Counted from the stretch's first letter, positions 1 to 8,361 are shown. The stretch is 46,623 nt of DNA from Paenarthrobacter nitroguajacolicus JCM 14115 (GCA_001313365.1 BBFS01000032.1:1-46623), one strand, 5' to 3'. A program made the numbers and translations. Notes: generated by a model from the letters alone, not told the origin.

Positions 1-287
1 CCTTGGCAGTCTCAGGAATGACCTCGGTGAACACTCAAGGTCTGCTCAAGAATGAAAGTACCCCCTGAGACTGGATCAGGAAAGTGGACCGGGGGGGACC
101 GGCCTGAAGGGCAAACGGGCCGGCCCCCGGGGGGGACTTTGGTGGAACCTCTGGGGGGGCTCCTGCTGTTGCTGCGTCTGGCTGACAAGAACTACTGTGC
201 AGGGCCCGGATCAAGAACAAATCCTGCTCTTCCTCAGGAAATCATCAAGACTCCCGCATTGCCCGGATGAGCGGCTACGAGCCGGCT
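1..287. other. Left edge, no supported gene
   Basis: No reading frame here has recognisable similarity, and the short open frames on both strands are rich in Pro/Gly from expanded G/C runs (7-base runs at about 94, 135 and 155). It could hold the damaged 3' end of a gene that begins outside the window, but nothing supports a specific call. Confidence 0.4.
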
Positions 288-723
288 TTAGAGCGGTCGC
301 CGGAACTGGGCGAAGACCCGCACAGGTCCCGGTTGGAAGTCCGATCCCTCGGTTAGCCCCCAACGATTCGTAGAAGGCTCGCTGCCGCGGTTCGTCGTCC
401 GTGATGAGGACGGTCTGCCGGACGTGCCGGTATCTCTCTTGGATTTGGCCAAAGAGTGCACGACCAACGCCTGCTCCTTGGAAGCTGGGGTTGACGAGAA
501 TGTCTTGGACGTAGGCAATGGTGGCATCGTCGGAAACCGCCCGGGCCAACCCCAGTAACGCGCCTTCTTCGTCCCTGGCCACCACCACAAAGGACGAACT
601 CCTGATCGCCAGATCAAGCAAGAGTGGGTCGTTGGTGTACGCGGACCAGCCGACCGATGCATAGAGAGAAAGCAATTCCGTCTGAGATACCGTGCCATCG
701 GTTGAAAGTGTGAATGCAGGCAT
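288..723 (-). CDS. GNAT-family N-acetyltransferase
   Basis: Predicted acetyl-CoA-dependent N-acetyltransferase of about 145 residues; substrate unknown. The core shows the GNAT pattern: strand 'SSFVVVARDEEGALLGLARA', then 'YVQDILVNPSFQGAGVGRAL' (motif A, acetyl-CoA pyrophosphate loop Q-x-x-G-x-G), then 'RAFYESLG'. I start at the ATG at 723 (MPAFTLSTDG) rather than further upstream, because a -10-like AAGGCT lies 6 nt before it. The frame breaks at the C5 run 357-361. With one base fewer the protein continues 'LGLTEGSDFQPGPV' and stops at 288; without the correction it runs on into nonsense. It is divergent from arr, 52 bp apart, so the two may share a control region. The family call is firm, the substrate is not. 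Confidence 0.85.
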
Positions 724-763
724 TCGACCAGCCTTACACGATTGCGGCGCCTGCGCGTGCAAG

Positions 764-769
764 TAGGCT
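764..769 (+). promoter_or_regulatory. Putative -10 box (TAGGCT) for leaderless arr mRNA
   Basis: TAGGCT fits the actinobacterial TANNNT consensus and ends 6 nt before the GTG start of arr. A possible -35 TTGCGG lies at 742-747. No Shine-Dalgarno sequence precedes the start. Confidence 0.55.
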
Positions 770-775
770 GTACCT

Positions 776-1195
776 GTGAGTCAACCGTTGGACGAGGGTC
801 CGTTCTTTCACGGCACCAAAGCCCATCTTCGGGAGGGCGATCTCCTGAAGCCAGGCTTCAGGTCGAACTACCGTCCTGAAGTGGTGATGAACCATATTTA
901 CTTCACCGCTCTTCGGGACGGTGCGGGGGGGCTGGCTGCCGAGCTGGCGGCCGGCGAAGGGGAACCGCGCGTCTATGCCGTTGAACCCACCGGAGCATTC
1001 GAGGACGACCCGAACGTGACCGACAAGAAGTTCCCGGGCAACCCCCCCACCCGATCATTCCGCAGCAGCTCCCCGCTCAAGGTCACTGGTGAAGTGACTG
1101 ACTGGACTCGCCTGACTCCCCCCCAAGCGCTGGAAGAGTGGCGGGAACGACTGGCGGCAATTGTTGCGGACGAACGCGGCGAAATCATCAACTAA
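776..1195 (+). CDS. arr: Rifampin ADP-ribosyltransferase (Arr)
   Basis: Transfers ADP-ribose from NAD+ to the ansa-chain hydroxyl of rifamycins and inactivates them; cytosolic. At 139 aa it has the usual size of the Arr family and matches it end to end: 'FFHGTK' with the NAD-binding His (H12), 'MNHIYFT' with Tyr (Y42), 'AAELAAGEG', then 'FEDDPNVTDKKFPGN' with the catalytic Asp region, and 'TRSFRS'. Family members have GNPTRS; here a 7-C run makes it GNPPTRS, and a 7-G run doubles Gly in 'AGGLAAE'. Both look like +3 sequencing errors. The GTG start has a -10 box 6 nt upstream and no RBS, which suggests a leaderless transcript. Single gene, divergent from the GNAT gene. It probably gives intrinsic low-level rifamycin resistance (inference from the family). 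Confidence 0.95.
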   Translation: MSQPLDEGPFFHGTKAHLREGDLLKPGFRSNYRPEVVMNHIYFTALRDGAGGLAAELAAGEGEPRVYAVEPTGAFEDDPNVTDKKFPGNPPTRSFRSSSPLKVTGEVTDWTRLTPPQALEEWRERLAAIVADERGEIIN

Positions 1196-1376
1196 CGGCT
1201 TTGCGCGAAGCAAGCGCTCAGGCAGGTAGTGGCCCCTCCGGGAGCAGCAAAAGACGAGTACCAACTACTCGTGTGCCGGCTTGGAGCTCGTCTTTACTGG
1301 ACCCAGCGGATCCCCGCAACGGCCAGTGACCCCCCTCGTTGGCCGGGGGGGCTGCCCAAGGATCCGCGGCAGGGGG

Positions 1377-1411
1377 GGCCGGACGGCATCACCCAGAAGT
1401 GCTGTCCGGCC
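1377..1411 (+). terminator. Hairpin between arr and padR, possible terminator
   Basis: GGCCGGACGGCA (1377-1388) pairs with TGCTGTCCGGCC (1400-1411) with one mismatch and an 11-nt loop. No U-tract follows, so it is at best a U-less actinobacterial terminator. Confidence 0.45.
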
Positions 1412-1453
1412 CTGCGCAAAGGCCCTGCCATTGTCTCAGGGACAAACCGTGTA

Positions 1454-1490
1454 TATCGTTAACTATCGTTCAGTATCGTTCGCGACATAC
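1454..1490 (+). promoter_or_regulatory. Probable PadR operator: three TATCGTT repeats, 10-bp period
   Basis: TATCGTT occurs at 1454-1460, 1464-1470 and 1474-1480, exactly one helical turn apart. The third copy also forms an imperfect palindrome with the following CGACATAC. It lies 24 bp before padR and most likely binds the PadR protein itself (autoregulation is usual in this family). The role is inferred; the repeats are seen directly. Confidence 0.6.
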
Positions 1491-1503
1491 CGAGGTGAGC
1501 CTG

Positions 1504-2044
1504 ATGCATAATTCATTCCCCCCCGCAAACGGATTTATGGGAAACAACCTGGACGGCATGTGGCAAGCCGTGGAGGAGTTCCGGTCACGCTTCGAGAAGC
1601 GTTCAGGCACCCGGGCTGGGCGGGGCGAGCTGAGGACAGCCATTCTGGCCCTCCTCGCTGAGCGTCCAATGCACGGTTATCAGATCATCCGTGAAATCGA
1701 AGAGCGGAGCGGTGGAAGCTGGAAGCCAAGCGCTGGCTCCGTTTATCCGACCCTGCAGTTGCTGGCAGATGAGGGGGGGTTTGTCAGCACTGAGGAATCA
1801 AATGGCCGCAAGATCTACTCCCTCACCGAAGCGGCCGCGAGGACGTTGCAAGTGCCGAAACAGCAGCGCCTTGGGAGTCCGCCGGCAACACTCCCGGCTT
1901 CGGCGCACTGCCCAAGCTGGGGTCGAGCTTGCTCAGGCGGCGGCCCAGGTGGGGCGCACCGGAACGCCAAAACAGGTGCAGGAAGCTGTGACGGTGCTGG
2001 AAGACGCACGCCGTCGGCTGTACTCGATCCTCGCCCAGGACTGA
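1504..2044 (+). CDS. PadR-family transcriptional regulator
   Basis: DNA-binding repressor of about 180 aa. After a low-complexity N-terminus it has the PadR winged helix: 'LRTAILALLAERPMHGYQII' (helix 1-2), 'SAGSVYPTLQLLADEG' (recognition helix with the hallmark S-x-Y-P-x-L), and the wing 'STEESNGRKIYSLTEA'. The 7-G run in the wing doubles a Gly in frame. The reading frame then breaks at least twice between about 1845 and 1925. The C-terminal part ('GVELAQAAAQVGRTGTPKQ' to 'RLYSILAQD') is in another frame and ends at 2044. The start is ATG 1504 with a good RBS, GAGGTGAG at 1492-1499. It sits 4 bp upstream of the UbiB-like kinase gene, so they are probably co-transcribed. Confidence 0.88.
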
Positions 2045-2048
2045 AGGG

Positions 2049-3777
2049 GTGACGTCGGTTCGACGTAACCGGACGGATCCCTTGGCCGGTGAAGCCCGAG
2101 CCCGTTATCGCCGAATCCTGCGCTTTGCCGCATGGCATTTACTGGTCACCTGGTGGTTCGAGTTGTTTCTGCCTCGAGTCGGGCTGCGCCGACTGACTGA
2201 GCGCAACCGGGCTCAAAGGATGCGGCGCTTCGCGCAACGCTTCCATGGCCTTGCGGTGGAGCTTGGCGGCCTGATGATCAAGGTGGGCCAGTTCATGTCG
2301 TCCAGGCTCGATGTACTCCCGCCGGAGATCACTGCCGAGCTGGAGGGCCTTCAGGACGAAGTCCCGCCGGTTCCCTTCCCGGCCATTCGCGCGCTTGCTG
2401 AAGCCGAACTGGGTGCGCCTTTGGAAGCAGTGTTCGCTTCGATCGAGGAGACGCCGATCGCAGCCGCGTCACTCGGGCAGGCCCACCGGGCGAAATTGCT
2501 CCCCGGCAACGCCGAAGACACTGGCCTCAGCAGCGTGGTCTTCAAAGTGCAGAGACCTGGCATCGATACCATCGTGGACGTCGATCTCGCAGCCTGAGGA
2601 GAGTGGGTGGCTGGCTTAGCCGCATTCGTATCGTCTCAAACCGTGCTGATGTGCCCGCCTCATCAAAGAGTTCGCCCAGACCAGTCTCGAGGAAATCGAC
2701 TACCTGAATGAGGCGGCAAATTCAGAGCGTTTTGCTGCTGACTTCGTCGACGACGCCCGGGTAACCGTGCCGGGGGGGGTGGTGTGGGAACGGACCACGC
2801 GCCGCGTGCTCACTTTGGAAGATGTCACAGCCATCAAGATCACTGATGCGGAGTCCCTGCGAATGGCGGGGGGGATCGACCCTGCCTCCGTTGCCCCTGT
2901 TTTCGCTTCCGTGATGTTTGACCAGTTGTTCACCAACGGCTTCTTCCATGCCGATCCGCACCCTGGCAATATCTTTGTCACACCCAATGCCGGATCAACG
3001 GAACATCCTTGGAAGCTGACGTTCATCGATTTTGGGATGATGGGCGAGGTCCCTGCGAAGACCAGGAGCGGACTGCGTAAACTCCTGATCGCGGCTGCCT
3101 CGCGGGATGGAAAGGGCCTCGTCGCCGCCATCAGCGACGTCGGCGTCTTGATGCCCTCGGCTGATACTGCCGAGTTGGAGCGGGCAATGACGCAGCTGTT
3201 CGCGCGTTTTGGCGGGATGGGTTTCGCTGAACTTCGCGATGTGGATCCGCGGGAATTCCGTGATTTTGGTGCGGAGTTCGGCAACGTGATCAGATCGCTT
3301 CCGTTTCAGTTGCCGGAGAATTTCCTGCTCATCATCCGCGCAATGTCGCTCACGTCGGGGGTATGCAGTTCGCTGGACGCCCGTTTCAATCTTTGGGATT
3401 CGGTGGAACCGTATGCGGCACAATTGCTGCGGGATGAGCGCAGCAATCTCGTCAATGACGTCGCTGCACAGGCGTTCGACGCCGCTGCGGTCGCCTTGCG
3501 CCTGCCGAAAAGGCTCGACGGACTGGTCACCAAGCTTGAGGACGGCTCACTGCAGGTATCCAACCGGCGGCTGGAACAACAACTGGCCCGCATTATCGTC
3601 TTGCTAAAGCGAGCAGTGGGTGCGCTGATCTTCGGAGCAATGCTGGTGGCTGGATCCGTGATGAGGGCCGACGACCTAGTGCTCGGCAATGTGCTGATGA
3701 TCGGGTCGGTGGTTCCGCTGCTCTACGGGTTGTGGTCGGGCCGGGGGACATCTGTAAGCCAGCCGTCGTCGTCGTAG
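2049..3777 (+). CDS. ABC1/UbiB-family atypical kinase
   Basis: Atypical protein-kinase-like ATPase of the ABC1/ADCK/UbiB family, about 575 aa. The N-terminal part carries the family's 'IKVGQFMSSR' (KxGQ motif) followed by 'LPPEITAELEGLQDEVPP' and the AAAS-type loop 'AAASLGQAHRA' that replaces the P-loop. The C-terminal part has 'FFHADPHPGNIF' (catalytic loop) and 'LTFIDFGMMGE' (DFG metal site). Two hydrophobic helices near 3610-3740 suggest a membrane anchor. The frame is lost at about 2590 and 2662, where CCC has become CC; restoring a C in each rejoins the protein. In other bacteria the family supports isoprenoid-quinone biosynthesis; in actinobacteria that would concern menaquinone, but this is inference. 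GTG start, following padR by 4 bp. The TAG stop lies inside the -10 box of the next gene. Confidence 0.9.
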
Positions 3778-3780
3778 AAT
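3775..3780 (+). promoter_or_regulatory. Putative -10 box (TAGAAT) for leaderless usp mRNA
   Basis: TAGAAT ends 6 nt before the GTG start of the stress-protein gene; its first three bases are the stop codon of the upstream kinase gene. Confidence 0.55.
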
Positions 3781-3786
3781 TGCCCT

Positions 3787-4322
3787 GTGACTGAGACCCC
3801 CACCCCACGTCCCGAGGCCTCCGGCAACATGTCCGGCCCCCATCCTGGTGGGGGGGGTGATGCCCGGGCAACATGCCATCGTTGTGGAGCGGGCAGCACA
3901 GGTTGCCGCCAGCGCGGGTGTTTCACTGGTCTGCGCCTATGCGGATGTCACGGTGTATCCCGTGGACGGAACAGCGGGCGGTCCGGCCGCCCCGATTGAT
4001 CCGGATGGGGGGTTGCCGGAGCCCAAGGCATTCCGGAATCACTGACGGCGACCATTGCCCACCAGCTTGATGGCCTGGACGTCGAGTGGTCCATCGTGCC
4101 GCTCGCGGGGGGGAGCCCGCGCGTGCTCTGGCACGCGAGGCCGGGGATATCGGCGCCTCCATGATCGTGGTGGGTACGCGGGAGCATAAACTGACGGCCG
4201 CCCTCAAAGAGCTGACGGCCGGTTCGGTGGCCCGGCATCTGTTCCATCGTCAAGACCTGCCAGTGCTCGTTGTCCCCCCCGTGAACCCCCCCAGGGTCCC
4301 GGACGACGATGACGACGACTGA
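3787..4322 (+). CDS. Universal stress protein (UspA family)
   Basis: Single-domain Usp of about 170 aa, a cytosolic ATP-binding stress protein. Visible parts: the first strand and helix 'GQHAIVVERAAQVAASAGVS', 'LVCAYADVTVYPVD', and the C-terminal nucleotide-binding stretch 'ASMIVVGTREHK' to 'GSVARHLFHRQDLPVLVVP', which matches the family's G-2x-G-9x-G(S/T) loop. The frame breaks at the run pair 3836-3858, near 4040, and at the 7-G run near 4108. Once these are corrected the line reads 'SGPILVGVMPGQHAIVV' and 'SIVPLAGEPARALARE'. The protein ends in a run of five or six Asp coded by GAC/GAT repeats, and these codons overlap the start of crcB1. GTG start, apparently leaderless. Confidence 0.85.
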
Positions 4323-4755
4323 GGCAACAAAAGCACTCCACCGTCAGTGGGGCTTCATCGGCATAGTTGCAGCGGGCGGGGGTGTTCGGAGCGCTCGCCC
4401 GGTACGGCTTGGGACTGGTGATACCGGCGCCAAATGCTTGGCCGCTTCCCACCCTGGTCATTAATCTCTCCGGCGCGTTGGCACTGGGCGCCCTTCTGGA
4501 AGGACTTTCCCGCAGAGGGTCCGACGTCGGTAATCGCCGGGTTTTGCGGCTCGCCTTGGGTACGGGGTTCCTGGGGGGGCATACACCACCTACAGCACCC
4601 TCGCTTTGGACGCAGTTCACTTGTTTACGGTGGGTGAGGCACCTGGAGCTGTCGGATACTTGGCTGTGAGCCTGCTCGGTGGAGCCGCGGCCACGACTGT
4701 GGGCATCTGGTTAGGTGCCTGGCACCATCGGCGTGCAACCGGACGCCAACAATGA
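4309..4755 (+). CDS. crcB: Fluoride channel CrcB/FluC, first copy
   Basis: Small four-helix membrane protein that exports fluoride as a dual-topology dimer. Recognised by 'VFGALARYGLG' (the conserved G-x-x-x-R-Y of helix 1), 'PTLVINLSGALALGALLEG' (the conserved Asn of helix 2), and 'LGTGFLGAYTTYSTLALD' (the Na+-site and phenyl-box region) after frame correction. The frame breaks at the G5 run 4378-4382 and the 7-G run 4572-4578. The ATG at 4309 lies inside the poly-Asp codons of the usp gene, and the TGA stop overlaps the next ATG (ATGA at 4752-4755), so translation is coupled. Flu channels encoded as a pair are often heterodimers with fixed, opposite topology. Confidence 0.9.
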
Positions 4756-5127
4756 CGGTGATACTCCTTGCGCTCGCGGGCGGAATCGGCGCAGCTGTCA
4801 GGTTCATGGTTGACGGTTTCATGAGGCAGCGCTTCAAGACGGCCCTCCCGTGGGGGAACCATCCTGATCAATGTCTCAGGTTCCTTGGCGCTCGGGTTCC
4901 TTGCCGGACTGCTGATGCGGGGCCAAGCACCTGAGTCGCTGTTCTTAATCGTGGGAACAGGCTTCCTCGGTGGATACACCACGTTCAGTACGGCAAGCCT
5001 GGAGACCATCCGGCTGATTCAAAGTGGCAGGACGGGCCTGGCGCTCATTAACGGCTTGGGATCCATGGCGGCAAGCGTTCTTGCTGCAGCGGCAGGAGTG
5101 GGGGGGTTCGGCCTGTTGCTCGCTTGA
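4752..5127 (+). CDS. crcB: Fluoride channel CrcB/FluC, second copy
   Basis: Partner of the preceding crcB, about 124 aa. Shows 'LAGGIGAAVRFMVDGFMRQR' (helix 1 with Gly/Arg), 'INVSGSLALGFLAGLL' (helix 2 with the pore Asn) after correction, and 'VGTGFLGGYTTFSTASLE' (helix 3, signature with the fluoride-coordinating Phe/Thr/Ser). A G5 run at 4852-4856 breaks the frame; four Gs give 'PWGTILINVSGS'. The start overlaps the stop of the first copy by 4 bp. The two copies differ in sequence, as expected for heteromeric Flu pairs, although single copies can also homodimerise. Confidence 0.92.
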
Positions 5128-5185
5128 GCGGTTGATGGCTCCAGCAGTGGCGAAGCTCACCCACAAAAGTGTCATGGCCCGGTTG

Positions 5186-5191
5186 TAGGAT
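5186..5191 (+). promoter_or_regulatory. Putative -10 box (TAGGAT) for leaderless ferritin mRNA
   Basis: TAGGAT ends 6 nt before the ATG at 5198, and no RBS intervenes. I see no obvious iron box. Confidence 0.5.
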
Positions 5192-5197
5192 CGAGCC

Positions 5198-5731
5198 ATG
5201 GCTAAGAAGACTTTCAATGAGCTGTTGTCCGCCCAGGTCGCCAATGAGTTTGCGGCCTCCCAGCAATACATCGCAGTAGCTGTGTATTTTGATGGCGAAG
5301 ACTTGCCGCAGCTGGCCCGTCACTTCTATCGCCAGTCCCTCGAAGAGCGCAATCACGCCATGATGATGGTCCAATACATGCTGGACCGCAACGTGCACGT
5401 GGAGATCCCGGGTATCGCCCCGGTGCGCAACAACTTCAGCAACGCCAAGGAGCCCATCGCCCTCGCCTTGGAGCAGGAAAAGGAAGTTACCCGGAGCATT
5501 GAGGAGATGTTCCGCGTTGCCCGTGCAGAGGGCGATGCTTTGGGTGAGCAGTTCATGCTGTGGTTCCTGAAGGAACAGGTCGAGGAAGTTGCCTCAATGA
5601 CCACGTTGCTGAACATCACGGAACGTGCCGAGAACCTCTTCGACATCGAGAACTACGTCGCGCGCGAAACCGTAGGCGACGGCGGACACGACACCAGCGC
5701 GCCATCGGCGCCGGCGGGGTCATCTAGGTAA
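5198..5731 (+). CDS. Non-haem ferritin
   Basis: Iron-storage ferritin of 177 aa with a single uninterrupted frame. It forms 24-subunit shells that oxidise Fe(II) and store Fe(III) mineral. All ferroxidase residues fall at the same positions as in E. coli FtnA: E17, Y24, E50, H53, E94, Q127 and E130. The four-helix bundle ends near residue 165 and is followed by a short Ser/Pro-rich tail (APSAPAGSSR). There is no haem-ligand Met at position 52, where it has Asn, so it is ferritin and not bacterioferritin. It stands alone, convergent with zapE, and its mRNA looks leaderless. Confidence 0.97.
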   Translation: MAKKTFNELLSAQVANEFAASQQYIAVAVYFDGEDLPQLARHFYRQSLEERNHAMMMVQYMLDRNVHVEIPGIAPVRNNFSNAKEPIALALEQEKEVTRSIEEMFRVARAEGDALGEQFMLWFLKEQVEEVASMTTLLNITERAENLFDIENYVARETVGDGGHDTSAPSAPAGSSR

Positions 5732-5769
5732 CTGCCTCGGTTAAGTGCCTCAAGGGGGCCGCTGGATGC

Positions 5770-6927
5770 TTAGCTTCCGGCGGCCTCTTCGCTGTCCATG
5801 TCTTTGTCCGGATGGGAGCGGCTCAATAAGGACAATCGGCTGGCGATGCGCGCAAGGTCTACCGGCAGGGCAGTGCCGCTTGGCTCAACGTCCCAGTCGA
5901 GAGGTCCATCGCCCACCAGGAACAGGGTGATGTCCTGGTCGTAAAGGACATCCACCACGTTGCTGAACCGCTGCCAAGCTGGCGCGGACGCAGCATCATC
6001 GGCCGGCGAGGGAACGTCGTCGATGACCCATGTCCTGAATGTTTCAGCCAAGGCGAGAAAGTCCGACGTCGAGGTCAATCCACCGCACAGTTCCTCAAAT
6101 CCAACCCACAGGAGATCCGGATCGGAGTTCTTGACCACGATCGGTTGGGTGGTGGGGGGTCAAAACGCGGCTTTGCGGGGGCGTTGGCTGGAACAAGCCC
6201 AAGCGCCCCAGCTGTCGGGGTGTGCCGGGGGGGAAATAATGCGGCCTGAGCGGAACGCACCACTATCGGCAGCGGGGGTCGGTTCCAGCAACCGGATAGC
6301 GACGAAAATCCGAGGCGCCAGTGATTTCCACGGTATCCATCATCTCCTTGATCGCCTCGATGGTGGGCAGGAAATGGTCATGCCATAGGGGGGGATTGGG
6401 CAGTAGGTCGTCCGGTGCGTAGTTGGATGTCACCACAAGGGGAATCCGACGCTGCGCCGCGGCCCGGAGCAAACGGGAAATGAACATGCCGTCGCCGATG
6501 TCGTGGACGTGGAACTCGTCAAAGAACAGAACCTCCACGCCGTCCAGCAGCGCGTCCACTGACTGCTGGATTGCTGGTCCATTGCCGGACTCCACAGCAT
6601 GCGCGCCGCTATGGAGCTTTCTAAAGAAATCGTGGAAGTGGACACGCCGCTTCCGCGCCTCAAGCCGTCCGTAGAAGCTGTCCATCAACCAGGTTTTACC
6701 GCGGCCGACGGTCCGTGGAGGTATAGGCTTCGAGGCGGCTTCCGGGGGGGAAGCGCCCGACGGCGGCGGGTTACTTGGGCGCCAAATGCCGCCAGTCGCC
6801 CGGCTGCTTGCCGCTGGCTGGATTCGAGCTCAAAACCCGACCGCGCGGCGTCGTGCGCCATGCCCTCAACCAAAGTCCTCATGACGTCCCGCGGAGTGCG
6901 CGGATCAGGCCTTAGCGGCGGCGTCAC
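5770..6927 (-). CDS. zapE: ZapE/AFG1-like ATPase
   Basis: P-loop ATPase of the AFG1/ZapE family, about 375 aa; in E. coli ZapE binds FtsZ and destabilises the Z-ring. The Walker A region sits at about 6680-6730 and reads 'SLYLHGP' then, in another frame, 'RGKTWLMDSFYGRL'. It is followed by 'KRRVHFHDFFRKLHSGAH', Walker B 'VLFFDEFHVHDIGDGMFISR' (FDEFxVxDI family signature), sensor 'IPLVVTSNYAPDDLLPNP' and the C-terminal 'VGFEELCGG' block. The frame is lost near 6685-6750 and 6140-6265, each time at G/C runs. The GTG start overlaps the corA stop (GTGA), so the genes are translationally coupled. It converges with the ferritin gene, 38 bp apart. Confidence 0.88.
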
Positions 6928-7920
6928 AACCAGCCTTTGCGTTTGAAGATGACATACATGAGCAATGCGGCGCCGAACATGAGCCAACAGCCAGTGGATA
7001 GCCAAAGTCCCAATGCAGCTCAGGCATATGGTCGAAGTTCATTCCGTAGACGCCTGCCACGAAGGATGGAGCGAAGAGGATGGCAGCCCAGGAGGAGATC
7101 TTCTTGACCTGCTCGTTTTGGGCAGCGCTGGCCTCGTTCTGGCGGTTGGCGGTCAGCGTGCCGTCAAGGGTGAGGGCGTTTTGGAGGAGATCCCGGAACG
7201 AGTTTGCCTGGAGATCACGCGTTGGACGTGGTCCTCGACGTCCCGGAGGGAGCGCTGCAGCTCGATGTCCACGCCGTACTTTTCGAAGCCCTTCTCCAGG
7301 AGCACCATCATGTCCGGCAGGGGGATGAATGGCACGCTGGAACTGGATGACTTCGCGGGCGAGCTCATAGATACGGCGGGATACGGCGCTGTCGCCGCTG
7401 AAGAGCTGGTCCTCAATCTCGTCAATGTCGTTTTCAAGACCTGCAACCACAGGGGCGTAGTCGTCCACCACTTGGTCCAGGAGGCGTACAGCACTGCCTC
7501 CGGGCCGTGGCGGAGGAGATCCGGGCGTTCCTCCAGCCGCTTGCGCACCCGGGCCACGCCACCGGTTTCGGCATGCCGGATGGTCACCACAAAGTTCGGT
7601 CCCGTGAAGACGTGGAGCTCGCCGAACTCCACAGTTTCGGTTTCGTCCAGATACCGCGCCGGACGGAGGACCGTAAACAGGTTGTGGTCGTAGCGCTCCA
7701 GCTTGGGTCGCTGGTGCGCGGAGACGGCATCTTCCACGGCGAGTTCGTGAAGCCCGAACTCTTCGGCGACGGCGGCCATTTCGTCTTTGGTGGGACGGTA
7801 GAGGCCAATCCAAGCCATGCCGCCGTGTTCCGCGAGTGTCTCAAATGTCTGTTCGAGGTTTTGCGGGGGGGTGGCAGTGCGTACGCCGTCTACATATACG
7901 GCGTTGTCGATAATGGTCAC
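6924..7920 (-). CDS. corA: CorA-family Mg2+/Co2+ transporter
   Basis: Pentameric divalent-cation channel, about 330 aa. The cytosolic domain includes 'LAEHGGMAWIGLYRPTKDEM', 'HELAVEDAVSAHQRPKLERY' (a conserved CorA block) and 'DQVVDDYAPVVAGLENDIDE'. The long helix continues through 'SLRDVEDHVQRV' and 'QNEQVKKISSWAAILFAPSF'. The pore signature 'YGMNF' follows, with 'DHMPELHW' as the periplasmic loop and a last helix ending 'FKRKGWL'. The frame changes near 7490, 7345, 7205 and 6990. GTG start at 7920 with TAGCGT 7 nt upstream, so probably leaderless; that -10 overlaps the stop of the DUF1761 gene. Confidence 0.93.
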
Positions 7921-7927
7921 TGGTTGA

Positions 7928-7933
7928 ACGCTA
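7928..7933 (-). promoter_or_regulatory. Putative -10 box (TAGCGT) for leaderless corA mRNA
   Basis: Read on the minus strand, TAGCGT is followed by 7 nt and then the GTG start of corA. Three of its bases form the TAG stop of the upstream DUF1761 gene. Confidence 0.5.
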
Positions 7934-8359
7934 CTGCATGGCCCCCCCGATGATGGCGCCCGCGACGGTCATTGCCACGATGTCGTGGCCGGAGTCGATG
8001 AGGGTCACTGCCCATGGGCGCCCGGCGAAGCCGTTATGAATGACATGGCCGCCGGCGCGGAATACCAAGGCAAGGATCAGCGCGAAGAAACCGCCGGCAA
8101 GGAAAGTGTTGAGGTCCAGGGCGCTGATGAGGACAGCGAGGAGAATGCTGGTCACGGCAGCTGCCACCATCATGGGAACCCAGATGCCTGCGCCGCCTTC
8201 AATGTTCTTGAGGTCGTCTTCGGTTTTGCCGATTGCCTGCATCCACTTCCGGCCAAGCACAGCCGGCATGTACCAGACGAAGCCGATCACCATGCTTGAA
8301 ACGAAGGCCAGAAGTACGGCGAGCCAGTTGATCTGGGAGATGTGTGAGAGCCAATCCAT
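7931..8359 (-). CDS. DUF1761 family membrane protein
   Basis: A 142-aa intact membrane protein with four predicted helices: 'WLAVLLAFVSSMVIGFVWY', 'MVAAAVTSILLAVLISALDL', a helix around 'GGFFALILALVF', and a last one around 'TVAGAIIGGAM'. The 'SSMVIGFVWYMP' then 'LGRKWMQ' start and the '(I/V)DSGHDIV' element near the end are typical of DUF1761. Function is unknown for the family. I start at ATG 8359, because the frame continues upstream into the Lrp regulator only through a run error. It lies between the regulator and corA on the same strand. Confidence 0.8.
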   Translation of the reverse strand: MDWLSHISQINWLAVLLAFVSSMVIGFVWYMPAVLGRKWMQAIGKTEDDLKNIEGGAGIWVPMMVAAAVTSILLAVLISALDLNTFLAGGFFALILALVFRAGGHVIHNGFAGRPWAVTLIDSGHDIVAMTVAGAIIGGAMQ

Positions 8360-8361
8360 GC

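Larger units (their letters stand above)
1196..1503 (+). other. Intergenic region with nested inverted repeats
   Basis: No gene is visible in these 308 bases. It holds a 9-bp stem (AAAGACGAG 1250-1258 with CTCGTCTTT 1287-1295) with a smaller hairpin inside (GAGTA/TACTC, 1256-1270). A second hairpin lies at 1377-1411 and the padR control region at 1454-1490. GGATCC occurs on both sides of a G/C-run segment (about 1310-1365), another partial inverted repeat. Confidence 0.5.

Noticed and set aside
2700..3284. Ser/Pro-rich minus-strand frame opposite the UbiB-like gene
   Set aside because: Low-complexity antisense translation without motif or start signal.
4297..4320. GAC/GAT microsatellite as a phase-variable tract
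   Set aside because: It is a short, imperfect trinucleotide repeat coding an Asp tail; in-frame changes would only alter tail length, though its overlap with the crcB start is noted above.
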